From NCBI GenBank assembly GCA_039822045.1, contig JBCBMY010000002.1:62001-126000 (forward strand): a stretch of 64,000 bases of DNA, given 5' to 3'. The notes under the pieces were generated by a model. The model had not been told where the DNA came from, made no database searches, and saw nothing but the letters and a program-made list of their open reading frames with translations. Positions 17,432-25,910 of this stretch are shown one piece after another; positions within the stretch are counted from its first letter, which is position 1; each line of letters opens with the position of its first letter. Origin of the DNA: HLUCCA09 sp039822045. GTDB lineage: Bacteria; Pseudomonadota; Alphaproteobacteria; Rhodobacterales; Rhodobacteraceae. A program made the position numbers and the translations under genes.

Positions 17432-18013
17432 ATGATCCTGCTGATCGACAACTACGACAGCTTCACCTACAACCTCTTGCATTATATTGGGGAACTGGGT
17501 GCAGAGGTGCAGGTGCACCGGAACGACGCGCTGGATGTGCAGGCCGCGATGTCCCTGCGGCCCGACGCGATCGTCCTGTCCCCCGGCCCCTGCGACCCCG
17601 ACCGGGCCGGTATCTGCCTGGCGCTTACCTCAGCCGCAGCGGAGACCCGCACGCCGCTCCTGGGTGTTTGCCTCGGCCACCAGACCATCGGGCAGGCGTT
17701 TGGCGGCAAGGTCGTGCGTGCTCGCGACATCGTGCACGGGAAACCGGGAGAGATCCACCATGCGGGCGACGGCGTGTTCTGCGACCTGCCCTCGCCGCTA
17801 TCGGCAACCCGCTACCACTCGCTGATCGTCGAGCGGGAGAGCCTGCCCGACGCGCTCGCTGTTACCGCGTGGCTCGAGGACGGCACGATCATGGGGCTGC
17901 GGCACCGCGAGCTGCCGATAGAAGGGGTGCAGTTTCACCCCGAGAGCATCCGCTCCGAACATGGCCATGCCATGCTGCGCACCTTCCTCGGCCGGGTCAC
18001 AGTTCCCGCATGA
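17432..18013 (+). CDS. trpG: Anthranilate synthase component II (glutamine amidotransferase)
   Basis: A 193-residue class I glutamine amidotransferase supplying ammonia to TrpE. The nucleophile is Cys80 in GVCLGHQTIGQAFGG, and the His/Glu partners are in GVQFHPESI. The N-terminus MILLIDNYDSFTYNL is typical and fixes the start at 17432 although no strong ribosome site is seen. The stop overlaps the trpD ATG (ATGA). It leads the trpGDC-moaC-moeA run. Confidence 0.95.
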   Translation: MILLIDNYDSFTYNLLHYIGELGAEVQVHRNDALDVQAAMSLRPDAIVLSPGPCDPDRAGICLALTSAAAETRTPLLGVCLGHQTIGQAFGGKVVRARDIVHGKPGEIHHAGDGVFCDLPSPLSATRYHSLIVERESLPDALAVTAWLEDGTIMGLRHRELPIEGVQFHPESIRSEHGHAMLRTFLGRVTVPA

Positions 18014-19032
18014 GCGACCGACTGAAACCCTTGATCGCGCGTGCGGCCGAGGGGCCGTTGAGCCGCGACGAGGCGGAAACGGCCTTCGAGATTCTGTTCG
18101 AGGGGGATGCGACGCCGAGCCAGATGGGCGGCCTTCTTATGGCCCTGCGCACCCGCGGGGAAGCGGTCGACGAGATTGCGGCCGCCGCGCGCGTCATGCG
18201 GGCCAAATGCACGCCCGTCACTGCCCCCGACGGCGCGATGGACATCGTCGGCACGGGCGGCGATGGTAAGGGAACGCTGAACATCTCCACGGCCACCGCC
18301 TTTGTCGTTGCGGGAGCCGGCGTCGTGGTCGCCAAGCATGGCAACCGGAACCTGTCATCGAAGTCGGGCGCAGCCGACGCCCTGACCGAGCTTGGCGTCG
18401 ACGTGATGGTGCCGCCCGAGGTCGTGGCCCACGCAATCGAGGAAATCGGCATTGGCTTTATGATGGCGCCGATGCACCATCCTGCGATCCGCCACGTGAT
18501 GCCGACGCGGGCCGAACTGGGCACAAGAACGGTCTTTAACGTTCTGGGCCCACTGACGAATCCGGCGGGCGTGAAGTTCCAACTGACCGGCGCCTACAGC
18601 CGCGATCTCATCCGCTCGATGGCCGAGACCCTTGGGGCGTTGGGCGGCATAGCGGCGTGGATCGTCCATGGCGCAGACGGCACCGACGAGATCTCCATCG
18701 CCGGTCCGACTTATGTCTCGGCCTTGCGCGATGGCGCAGTGCAGGATCTCGAGATCTCTCCCGAGGATGCCGGCTTGCCGGTGCACCCGTTCGAAGCGAT
18801 CCTCGGCGGCACGCCGGCCGAAAACGCCCGGGCGTTCGCCGATCTGCTCGCGGGCGCCCAGGGGGCCTATCGCGATGCGGTGCTCCTGAATGCGGCCGCC
18901 GCTCTCCATGTTGTCGGACGCGCGAACACCCTGCCCGAAGGCGTTGACATCGCACGGGAAAGCATCGACAGCGGTGCCGCGCGTCAGAAGCTTCAGGCTC
19001 TGTCGACCCTCACCAAAGGAGCCGCCGCTTGA
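18010..19032 (+). CDS. trpD: Anthranilate phosphoribosyltransferase
   Basis: A 340-residue enzyme joining anthranilate to PRPP. Signature motifs are DIVGTGGDGKGTLNIST (PRPP/Mg binding), KHGNRNLSSKSGAADALTEL and RTVFNVLGPLTNPA. The ATG at 18010 overlaps the trpG stop by four bases. Its own stop overlaps the TTG start of trpC, so translation of all three genes is probably coupled. Confidence 0.96.
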   Translation: MSDRLKPLIARAAEGPLSRDEAETAFEILFEGDATPSQMGGLLMALRTRGEAVDEIAAAARVMRAKCTPVTAPDGAMDIVGTGGDGKGTLNISTATAFVVAGAGVVVAKHGNRNLSSKSGAADALTELGVDVMVPPEVVAHAIEEIGIGFMMAPMHHPAIRHVMPTRAELGTRTVFNVLGPLTNPAGVKFQLTGAYSRDLIRSMAETLGALGGIAAWIVHGADGTDEISIAGPTYVSALRDGAVQDLEISPEDAGLPVHPFEAILGGTPAENARAFADLLAGAQGAYRDAVLLNAAAALHVVGRANTLPEGVDIARESIDSGAARQKLQALSTLTKGAAA

Positions 19033-19832
19033 CTATCCTCGACCGGATTAAGGCCTACAAGCTCGACGAGATTGCGCGTGGCAAAGCGGAGACGCCGCTG
19101 GCCCAAATGGAGAGGCGGGCCCAAGAAGCGGGCCCCGTCCGCCCCTTTGCGGCCGCGCTCGCGATGGCGGAGGAATCTGGCTTCGGCCTGATTGCCGAGG
19201 TCAAAAAGGCGAGCCCCTCGAAGGGACTTATCCGCGCAGATTTCGACCCAGCCGCCATCGCGCGGGCCTACGAGGACGGCGGCGCGACATGCCTGTCGGT
19301 GCTCACCGACGAACCCAGCTTTCAGGGCGCGGCTGAGTATCTGGTCGACGCGCGTGCCGCCTGCGATCTGCCGGTCCTTCGAAAGGACTTCTTGTACGAC
19401 CCCTGGCAGGTGGCCGAGGCGCGGGCCATGGGTGCAGACTGCATCCTGATCATCATGGCAAGCGTTTCCGATGCGCAGGCCGCCGAACTGGAGGATGCAG
19501 CCGAACGCTGGGGCATGGACGTTCTGGTTGAGGTCCATGATGCCGGCGAGCTCACCAGGGCCTTGCACCTCCGCTCTGAGTTGATCGGGATAAATAATCG
19601 CGATCTCAAAACGTTCGTCACCTCCCTTGATGTGACGCGCGAACTCGCGCCGCGGATCGAGGGCCGGCAGATCGTCTCCGAGTCGGGCCTCGGCACCCCT
19701 CAGGACCTGGCCGATATGGCCGAGCACGGTGTGCGGTCTTTCCTCATCGGCGAGAGCCTCATGCGTCAGGCCGACGTGACGGCGGCAACCCGCGCGCTCC
19801 TTTCCCCGGTGTCGGAGCAGGCCTCGTGCTGA
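19029..19832 (+). CDS. trpC: Indole-3-glycerol phosphate synthase
   Basis: A 267-residue TIM-barrel enzyme without a fused TrpF domain. Catalytic motifs include LIAEVKKASPSKGLI, VLTDEPSFQGA, LPVLRKDFLYDPWQ, LIGINNRDLKTF and IVSESGLGTP. It begins with the rare start TTG, overlapping the trpD stop (TTGA), and its 3' end overlaps the GTG start of moaC by seven bases. Confidence 0.96.
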   Translation: MTILDRIKAYKLDEIARGKAETPLAQMERRAQEAGPVRPFAAALAMAEESGFGLIAEVKKASPSKGLIRADFDPAAIARAYEDGGATCLSVLTDEPSFQGAAEYLVDARAACDLPVLRKDFLYDPWQVAEARAMGADCILIIMASVSDAQAAELEDAAERWGMDVLVEVHDAGELTRALHLRSELIGINNRDLKTFVTSLDVTRELAPRIEGRQIVSESGLGTPQDLADMAEHGVRSFLIGESLMRQADVTAATRALLSPVSEQASC

Positions 19833-20299
19833 CCCATTTCGACAGCGACGGTCAGGCCCACATGGTCGATGTATCGGAAAAGGCCGTGACCGCGCGTGTG
19901 GCGACGGCAGAGGGGTGGGTGAAAATGCTGCCGGCAACCCTTGATCTGGTTGAGCAAGGCAGCGTCAAGAAGGGCGACGTGCTCGGCGTCGCCCGGCTTG
20001 CGGGCATCATGGGCGCCAAGCAGACCTCTGCGCTGATCCCGCTCTGCCATCCCCTGCCAATCACCAAAGTGACGCTCGACCTCACGCCCGATCGCTCGCT
20101 CCCTGGCGTGCGCATCCAGGCCACCGTCAAAACCAACGGGCAGACGGGCGTGGAAATGGAAGCCCTGACCGCAGTCAGCACCGCGGCCCTTACCGTCTAT
20201 GACATGTTGAAGGCCGCGGAGCGCTCGATGTCGATCGGTGGTATCCGCGTGACCCTCAAGGACGGTGGAAAATCAGGAAGGTACGAGGCGGAGTTGTGA
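19826..20299 (+). CDS. moaC: Cyclic pyranopterin monophosphate synthase
   Basis: A 157-residue MoaC that completes the first step of molybdenum-cofactor synthesis with MoaA. Family motifs are KKGDVLGVARLAGIMGAK, LIPLCHPLPITK and GVEMEALTAVSTAALTVYDM. It starts with GTG inside the end of trpC and its stop overlaps the GTG of moeA, placing molybdopterin genes in one transcription unit with trpGDC. Confidence 0.96.
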   Translation: MLTHFDSDGQAHMVDVSEKAVTARVATAEGWVKMLPATLDLVEQGSVKKGDVLGVARLAGIMGAKQTSALIPLCHPLPITKVTLDLTPDRSLPGVRIQATVKTNGQTGVEMEALTAVSTAALTVYDMLKAAERSMSIGGIRVTLKDGGKSGRYEAEL

Positions 20300-21471
20300 T
20301 TTCGGTTGAAGCGGCGCTCGCCGAAATTGCGGCGCTGGTCGGCCCCGTCACAACCGAACCGGTTGCCCTAGCAGATGCCGCCGGCCGCGTGCTGGCCGAG
20401 CCCGTCACGGCCAAGCGCGATCAACCGCCGTTCGCGGCGTCGGCCATGGATGGCTATGCGGTGCGCGCCGCGGATATGACCGTCGCCGCGCGCCTCCGGG
20501 TGATCGGGGAAGCCGTGGCCGGGTGCCGATATGACGGGCCAGTGGGCCCAGGCGAGACGGTGCGGATCTTCACCGGTGCCCCGCTTCCCGACGGCGCCGA
20601 CACGATTCTGATCCAGGAGGACGCCGAACGCGCCAGTGATGGCACCATTCGCGTGACCGACGTGCCGACCCAGCACTATGTCCGGCCTGCCGGCGGCGAT
20701 TTCCAGAGGGGCGCCATGCTGGAGGCTCCGCGCCGGTTGGCGCCGGCCGACCTCGCCCTCGCCGCCGCGATGAACGTGCCTGATTTGACAGTCGCGCGTC
20801 GGCCCCAGGTTGCCCTGATCGCCACTGGCAACGAACTCGTCCCACCCGGCGAGATGCCCGACCGCGACCAGATCATCGGCTCCAACATCTTTGCCCTGAA
20901 GGCGCTCGTGGAAGCCGAAGGGGCGAACGCCCGCCTGTTGCCGATTGCCCGGGACAGTGCGGAAAGCCTCAGTACCACCCTCGGGCTGGCCCGCTCGGCC
21001 GACCTTATTCTGACCACTGGCGGCGCGTCGGTCGGCGACCACGACCTTGTCTCGCCTGTCGCACAATCGATGGGGATGGATCTGTCGTTTCACAAGGTGG
21101 CGATGAGGCCAGGCAAACCGCTCATGGCCGGGCGGCTCGGCCATTCCATTCTGGTGGGTCTGCCGGGAAACCCCGTGTCGTCCATCGTTTGCGGCATGAT
21201 CTTCGTGCGCCCCCTTCTGCGTGCGATGCAGGGCCTGCCGGCCGAGCCGCTCCCGCGTTCGCCCGCGATCCTTGCCGAAGACCTCTCTGCGAACGGCCCG
21301 CGGGAGCATTACATGCGCGCGCGTCTGGAAGACGGCCGGATACGCGCCTTCGACCGTCAGGATTCCAGCCTTCTGAGCGTCCTGGCCCAGGCAAACGCCC
21401 TTCTCGTCCGCCCTCCGCACGATCCGGCCCGTTGCGCTGGAGACACCGTCGAGATGATCCCACTCGGCTGA
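20296..21471 (+). CDS. moeA: Molybdopterin molybdenumtransferase
   Basis: A 391-residue MoeA that inserts molybdate into adenylated molybdopterin. Recognisable parts are PPFAASAMDGYAVRAADM, RIFTGAPLPDGADTI, ALIATGNELVPPGE, TTGGASVGDHDLV and LVGLPGNPVSS. Start GTG overlaps the moaC stop (GTGA). Immediately downstream the lexA promoter begins. Confidence 0.95.
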   Translation: MISVEAALAEIAALVGPVTTEPVALADAAGRVLAEPVTAKRDQPPFAASAMDGYAVRAADMTVAARLRVIGEAVAGCRYDGPVGPGETVRIFTGAPLPDGADTILIQEDAERASDGTIRVTDVPTQHYVRPAGGDFQRGAMLEAPRRLAPADLALAAAMNVPDLTVARRPQVALIATGNELVPPGEMPDRDQIIGSNIFALKALVEAEGANARLLPIARDSAESLSTTLGLARSADLILTTGGASVGDHDLVSPVAQSMGMDLSFHKVAMRPGKPLMAGRLGHSILVGLPGNPVSSIVCGMIFVRPLLRAMQGLPAEPLPRSPAILAEDLSANGPREHYMRARLEDGRIRAFDRQDSSLLSVLAQANALLVRPPHDPARCAGDTVEMIPLG

Positions 21472-21474
21472 GCG

Positions 21475-21503
21475 TTGACACAAAACGTGAACACCTGTAG
21501 AAC
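21475..21503 (+). promoter_or_regulatory. lexA promoter with overlapping LexA box
   Basis: A consensus -35 TTGACA (21475-21480) is followed after 17 bases by a -10-like TAGAAC (21498-21503). The direct repeat GAAC-N7-GAAC (GAACACCTGTAGAAC, 21489-21503) matches the alphaproteobacterial LexA operator and covers the -10, consistent with LexA repressing its own gene. It also shows which box type this genome uses. Confidence 0.85.
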
Positions 21504-21542
21504 ATTCCGCAACTGGCCGTTGTGACGGGGGTCCGATCCACC

Positions 21543-22241
21543 ATGCTGACGCGAAAGCAGCTCGACCTGCTCGACTTCATCCACACGCGCATGCAGCGCG
21601 ACGGGGTCCCGCCCTCGTTCGACGAAATGCGCGATGCGCTCGATCTGCGCTCAAAGTCGGGCATTCACCGGCTGATCACAGCGCTCGAGGAACGGGGGTT
21701 CATCCGCCGCCTTGCCCACCGCGCCCGCGCGATCGAGATCGTGAAGCTGCCCGAAGCACTCGGCGGGTCAGACACGTCAGGCTTCGTGCCCCGCGTGATC
21801 GACGGCGGCGACGAGCCGGCGGCTCGTCCGCCCGAGGCCGTGCCGGTGACGCAAGACGCGGTCGAACTGCCGGTGATGGGCCGCATTGCAGCGGGTGTTC
21901 CGATCGAGGCGATCAGCGAGCGCAGCCATTCCGTGGCCGTGCCGGGCCAGATGGTCGGCGCCGGGCACCATTACGCGCTTGAGGTTAAGGGCGACTCGAT
22001 GATCGAGGCCGGGATCAATGACGGCGACGTCGTCGTCATCCGCGAACAGGACACGGCCGACAACGGCGATATCGTGGTGGCCCTCGTCGAAGGCCATGAG
22101 GCGACGCTGAAGCGCTTCCGCCGGCGGGGCGCTGCGATTGCGCTGGAGGCCGCGAACCCTGCATACGAGACGCGTGTGTTCCGTGAGGACCAGGTGCAGG
22201 TGCAGGGCCGACTTGTCGGTCTGATCCGCACCTACGGCTGA
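21543..22241 (+). CDS. lexA: SOS-response transcriptional repressor LexA
   Basis: A 232-residue LexA. The N-terminal winged helix starts MLTRKQLDLLDFI. The self-cleavage site is Ala117-Gly118 in GRIAAGVPIEA. The catalytic dyad is Ser152 (KGDSMIEAG) and Lys190 (GHEATLKRF). The long linker between domains (about residues 70-108) is usual in alphaproteobacteria. RecA-stimulated autocleavage would relieve repression of its regulon, probably including the small gene at 5373. It follows moeA but has its own promoter. Confidence 0.96.
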   Translation: MLTRKQLDLLDFIHTRMQRDGVPPSFDEMRDALDLRSKSGIHRLITALEERGFIRRLAHRARAIEIVKLPEALGGSDTSGFVPRVIDGGDEPAARPPEAVPVTQDAVELPVMGRIAAGVPIEAISERSHSVAVPGQMVGAGHHYALEVKGDSMIEAGINDGDVVVIREQDTADNGDIVVALVEGHEATLKRFRRRGAAIALEAANPAYETRVFREDQVQVQGRLVGLIRTYG

Positions 22242-22252
22242 GCGCCGTTCGC

Positions 22253-24325
22253 CTAGCGCGCACGCCAGAGCCGGTCTCCGACCGTCTCGTTGGCTGAGAC
22301 AAGTCGCAAACTGGCGCCGTCCACGTAGACAGCGACCGAGCCAGAGCGGCGCAGTGCGTCCGTGTCGAGGACATGGCACGGTCCAGGCGGTCGCAGCTCA
22401 AGAGATGTGTTGACAACCACGAGCCCGCGCACGCAAGGCTCGGACGCACGCACGGTGCGCCCCCGCCCCGTGATGTGGCGCACGGTATTCGATCCGAGCT
22501 CGGCGCGCCGGTCTCCCTGCGATCCATCCAGCCCCGGGCGGGATGCAGCCTCTGCCTGGTCGGCCCCATCTCCATCGTTTTCCAGCCAAACGGACGCTGT
22601 AAACCCGTCGCCCTTGGGCTTGGACAGGGCGCGGCCCTCCGGCCCCATCACCCCCACAAGGCCGCCGGACTGCGCGATCAGCAAAGCGGGCCGTTCCGTT
22701 TGCGCCCAAAGAACCAGGGCAGCAAGGCAGGGCACAAGGCCCGCCCATCGGAACGCACCCCGCCAGAGGAGCAAGAAGAGCGCACCGAATGAGAGAAGAG
22801 GCAGCACTGCCGGCGCTGGCGCCACGACATGCGACACCGAGCCCTCGAGCCCGCTCACGAAACCCGCCACCCACAGGATCCATGCCAGCCCCTGTCCCAT
22901 CACCCAGAGCGCCGGCTCTGCGAGGCCGACCGGAGCAAGCACGCTGGCGGCCACGGCCGCCGGCATCACGATCGTTCCCATAACCGGCACGGCCATCAGA
23001 TTGGCCAAGAGCCCATAGTCCGCGATCCGATTGAAATGTGCCGCCGCATAGGGGGCCGTGGCCGCGCCCGCAACCGCCGACGACAGCACTGTCGCGGCGA
23101 TCATGGTGACCCAGGCCGGCATCCCGCGCATCCAGTCGCGCCAGACCACCGAGAACACCGCGACCAGCGCCACCGTGGCCGAGAAAGACATCTGGAACCC
23201 TGGGCCGAGCAGCGCCTCCGGTGTCATGGCCAGGATCAGGACCGCCGCGATGGCCACGCTCCGCAGCGAGATCGCCCGGCGGTCGAGAAGCGCCGCCACC
23301 AGCACCACCGCAACCATCGTGAAGGCCCGTAGCGTTGCCACGTTCCCGCCGGACAGGAGCAAGTACACAAACCCCGCCATCAGCGCGCCTGCTGCCGCGA
23401 TCTTCTTGCAGGGCAGGCGCAGCGCGAGCGGCGGAAAAAGGGCCAGCCCCGCCCGCAACGCTCCGAACACCACCCCGGTCAGCAGGCCCATGTGGAGCCC
23501 CGAAATCGCCAAGAGGTGCGCCAGGTTCGAGGCCCGCAGATCCTCCAAAGCGTCGGGCGGGATGGCCGAGCGATCCCCCGTCAGGATCGCCGTGGCGAAC
23601 GCACCCCGCTCCTCATGCATGGAGGCTTGCAACCCGCGCGACAGCGCCATCCGGATCCGAAAGATCGCCAGGCGCCACGACCGGTCGGGTGGCGCCGCCT
23701 CGAGCACCGGCACACGGGTGTAGCCGACGGCACCCAGCCGCTCGAACCATGCCCGCCGGGCGAAATCGAAACCGCCGGGCTCGATGGGCCCGCCCGGGGG
23801 CGAAAGGTGGCCCGTTGCCATCACCACCATGCCCGGCTCAGGCGTGAGGACCGGTGCAGATCCATAGAGCGAGAGGCGCACGCGGTCGGGGACCCTTGAG
23901 GGCCGCACATCGTCGAGGCGCACATGGTCCAGGGTCAGCCGCACGGCCCCGCCGCTTGAGCGGTCGATCCCGACCACACGTCCTTCAATCGGGCCGTAGT
24001 ACCGAAACTCCAGCACCGGAGCGGCCACGCTGTGGGCACGCAGCCCGGCGAGCCCTGCCCCGGCCCCAATCAGCGCAAGTCCCACGAAGAGCGGCGCAAC
24101 CGCCTCATGGGCGTACCGCGCTGCCATAACGCAGAGGACGATGGCGGCGCCCAGGGCACTGTAGTGCGACAGACCAGGCTCGAACCGCAGGGCGAACCAA
24201 CCGCCTATTCCGACGGCCAGACAGACCGGCACCCAATGAACCAGCGCCCCGCGCTGGTTCAGCAAAGCGTGGGTCAGCCCCGACCAGGGCGGCGCTCTTG
24301 TCTCGGCTCCGGCCTCCGCATACAC
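22253..24325 (-). CDS. comEC: ComEC/Rec2-family DNA-uptake channel protein
   Basis: A 690-residue polytopic membrane protein. It has an N-terminal OB-like DUF4131 region after the first helices (YYGPIEGRVVGIDRSSGG), then the competence core with NLAHLLAISGLHMGLLTG and many hydrophobic segments. The C-terminal part carries a short remnant after the last helix rather than a clear metallo-beta-lactamase domain. ComEC moves single-stranded DNA across the inner membrane. In Rhodobacter capsulatus its homologue is needed for uptake of gene-transfer-agent DNA and is CtrA-dependent (established knowledge). A CtrA-like site lies just upstream here. Confidence 0.9.
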   Translation of the reverse strand: MYAEAGAETRAPPWSGLTHALLNQRGALVHWVPVCLAVGIGGWFALRFEPGLSHYSALGAAIVLCVMAARYAHEAVAPLFVGLALIGAGAGLAGLRAHSVAAPVLEFRYYGPIEGRVVGIDRSSGGAVRLTLDHVRLDDVRPSRVPDRVRLSLYGSAPVLTPEPGMVVMATGHLSPPGGPIEPGGFDFARRAWFERLGAVGYTRVPVLEAAPPDRSWRLAIFRIRMALSRGLQASMHEERGAFATAILTGDRSAIPPDALEDLRASNLAHLLAISGLHMGLLTGVVFGALRAGLALFPPLALRLPCKKIAAAGALMAGFVYLLLSGGNVATLRAFTMVAVVLVAALLDRRAISLRSVAIAAVLILAMTPEALLGPGFQMSFSATVALVAVFSVVWRDWMRGMPAWVTMIAATVLSSAVAGAATAPYAAAHFNRIADYGLLANLMAVPVMGTIVMPAAVAASVLAPVGLAEPALWVMGQGLAWILWVAGFVSGLEGSVSHVVAPAPAVLPLLSFGALFLLLWRGAFRWAGLVPCLAALVLWAQTERPALLIAQSGGLVGVMGPEGRALSKPKGDGFTASVWLENDGDGADQAEAASRPGLDGSQGDRRAELGSNTVRHITGRGRTVRASEPCVRGLVVVNTSLELRPPGPCHVLDTDALRRSGSVAVYVDGASLRLVSANETVGDRLWRAR

Positions 24326-24349
24326 ACCGCCCGCGCTACGCCAGATGCG

Positions 24350-24364
24350 TTACCGAAAGGTTAA
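24350..24364 (-). promoter_or_regulatory. CtrA-like binding site upstream of comEC
   Basis: On the minus strand the sequence TTAA-CCTTTCG-GTAA fits the CtrA consensus TTAA-N7-TTAA with one mismatch, 25-39 bases upstream of the comEC start. An adjoining TTAACC (plus-strand GGTTAACC at 24366-24373) adds a further half-site. The site lies between comEC and gltX and could act on either gene. Confidence 0.45.
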
Positions 24365-24409
24365 TGGTTAACCACCCGTTGCCCACCTAGCCGCCCAGGG
24401 GAGAGGCCG

Positions 24410-25837
24410 ATGCCCGAACGCGATCCCGAGACGCCCGTTGTCACCCGCTTTGCCCCTTCGCCGACCGGGCTTTTGCATATCGGGGGCGCGCGGACGGCTC
24501 TGTTCAACTGGCTTTATGCCCGGGGCCGTGGGGGCCGGTTCCTTCTGCGTATCGAGGATACTGACAAGGCCCGGTCGACCCCCGAAGCAACCGAAGAGAT
24601 CCTGAAGGGCCTCCGCTGGCTTGGCCTCGACTGGGACGGCGACGCTGTGAGCCAGGCCGCCGGCGCCGCGCGCCATGCCGAGGTTGCCCGGGAGCTTCTG
24701 GCGCGCGGCGCGGCCTTCAAGTGCTTCTCGACGCAGGAAGACATCGAGGCGTTCCGCGAGGCGGCCCGCGCCGAGGGCCGCTCTACCCTCTTTCGCTCGC
24801 CCTGGCGCGATGTGCCCGAGGCCGAGCACCCCGACGGGCCGTTCGTCGTGCGGATCAGGGCGCCTCGGGAGGGCGCGACGGTCGTTCCGGATGCCGTGCA
24901 GGGTGACGTGCGCTTTCGCAATTCCGAGCTAGACGACATGGTGCTGCTGCGCTCGGACGGCACGCCGACCTATATGCTCGCGGTCGTGGTGGACGATCAC
25001 GATATGGGCGTAACCCATGTGATCCGGGGCGATGACCACCTCAACAATGCCGCGCGCCAGACCCTGGTGTATCACGGCATGGACTGGCCGGTGCCGGTCT
25101 TCGCCCACATCCCGCTGATCCTGGGACCGGACGGCAAGAAGCTGTCGAAGCGCCACGGCGCCACCGGCGTGTCGGAATACCAGCTTATGGGCTATCCAGC
25201 CGCCGGGATGCGCAATTACCTGGCACGCCTCGGCTGGTCGAAGGGCGATCAGGAGTTCTTTACCGACGATCAGCTTTGTGCGGCCTTCGACCTGGCAGGC
25301 ATCAACAAGTCGGCCGCGCGGTTTGACTTCAAGAAGCTCGACAGCATCTCGGGCCAACACATCGCCGCGATGGAGGACGATGCGCTTTTGTCGGAGCTCG
25401 AAGCCTTCCGTGCGGCGGCAGGAGAGGCTCAGTTTTCTGCAGCGCAGCGCGACACCCTGTCACGGTCGATGCCGTTTCTGAAAGACAGAGCCAAGACCTT
25501 TCCAGACCTTCTAAACAAAGCAAACTTTGCGCTTATTGCGCGGCCCGTCGTGCCCGACGAGAAGGCGGCCCAGAGCCTCCATCCGGTATCCCGTGGTATA
25601 CTGAGGGATTTGACGCCGCACCTGCAAAATGTTAGCTGGTCCCGCGAGGCGTTGGAGGCGGCCATAGCCGACTTCGCCGAAGCTCACAGCCTGAAGCTGG
25701 GCAAGATCGCTCAGCCTCTTCGGGCCGCGCTATCAGGGCGCACGGCCACGCCGAGCGTTTTTGATATCATGGTGGTAATCGGCCGGGAGGAGACACTCGG
25801 CCGCTTGTATGATGCCGCTGGCAGAGAGGGCGCCTGA
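24410..25837 (+). CDS. gltX: Glutamyl-tRNA synthetase
   Basis: A 475-residue class I aminoacyl-tRNA synthetase. The HIGH motif is HIGG (residues 23-26) in FAPSPTGLLHIGGARTALF; the KMSKS-type loop is KKLSKRHGATGV. A full C-terminal anticodon-binding domain follows, unlike gluQRS at 3474. The GGGGAGAGG ribosome site precedes ATG 24410. It runs toward gltA. Confidence 0.95.
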   Translation: MPERDPETPVVTRFAPSPTGLLHIGGARTALFNWLYARGRGGRFLLRIEDTDKARSTPEATEEILKGLRWLGLDWDGDAVSQAAGAARHAEVARELLARGAAFKCFSTQEDIEAFREAARAEGRSTLFRSPWRDVPEAEHPDGPFVVRIRAPREGATVVPDAVQGDVRFRNSELDDMVLLRSDGTPTYMLAVVVDDHDMGVTHVIRGDDHLNNAARQTLVYHGMDWPVPVFAHIPLILGPDGKKLSKRHGATGVSEYQLMGYPAAGMRNYLARLGWSKGDQEFFTDDQLCAAFDLAGINKSAARFDFKKLDSISGQHIAAMEDDALLSELEAFRAAAGEAQFSAAQRDTLSRSMPFLKDRAKTFPDLLNKANFALIARPVVPDEKAAQSLHPVSRGILRDLTPHLQNVSWSREALEAAIADFAEAHSLKLGKIAQPLRAALSGRTATPSVFDIMVVIGREETLGRLYDAAGREGA

Positions 25838-25910
25838 GACCGCTGTCCTGCCGGAGACAATCCGCCGCGCGCCAAGCGGGGCGCGAGATACCGAGGAAGG
25901 GAAGCCGCCT

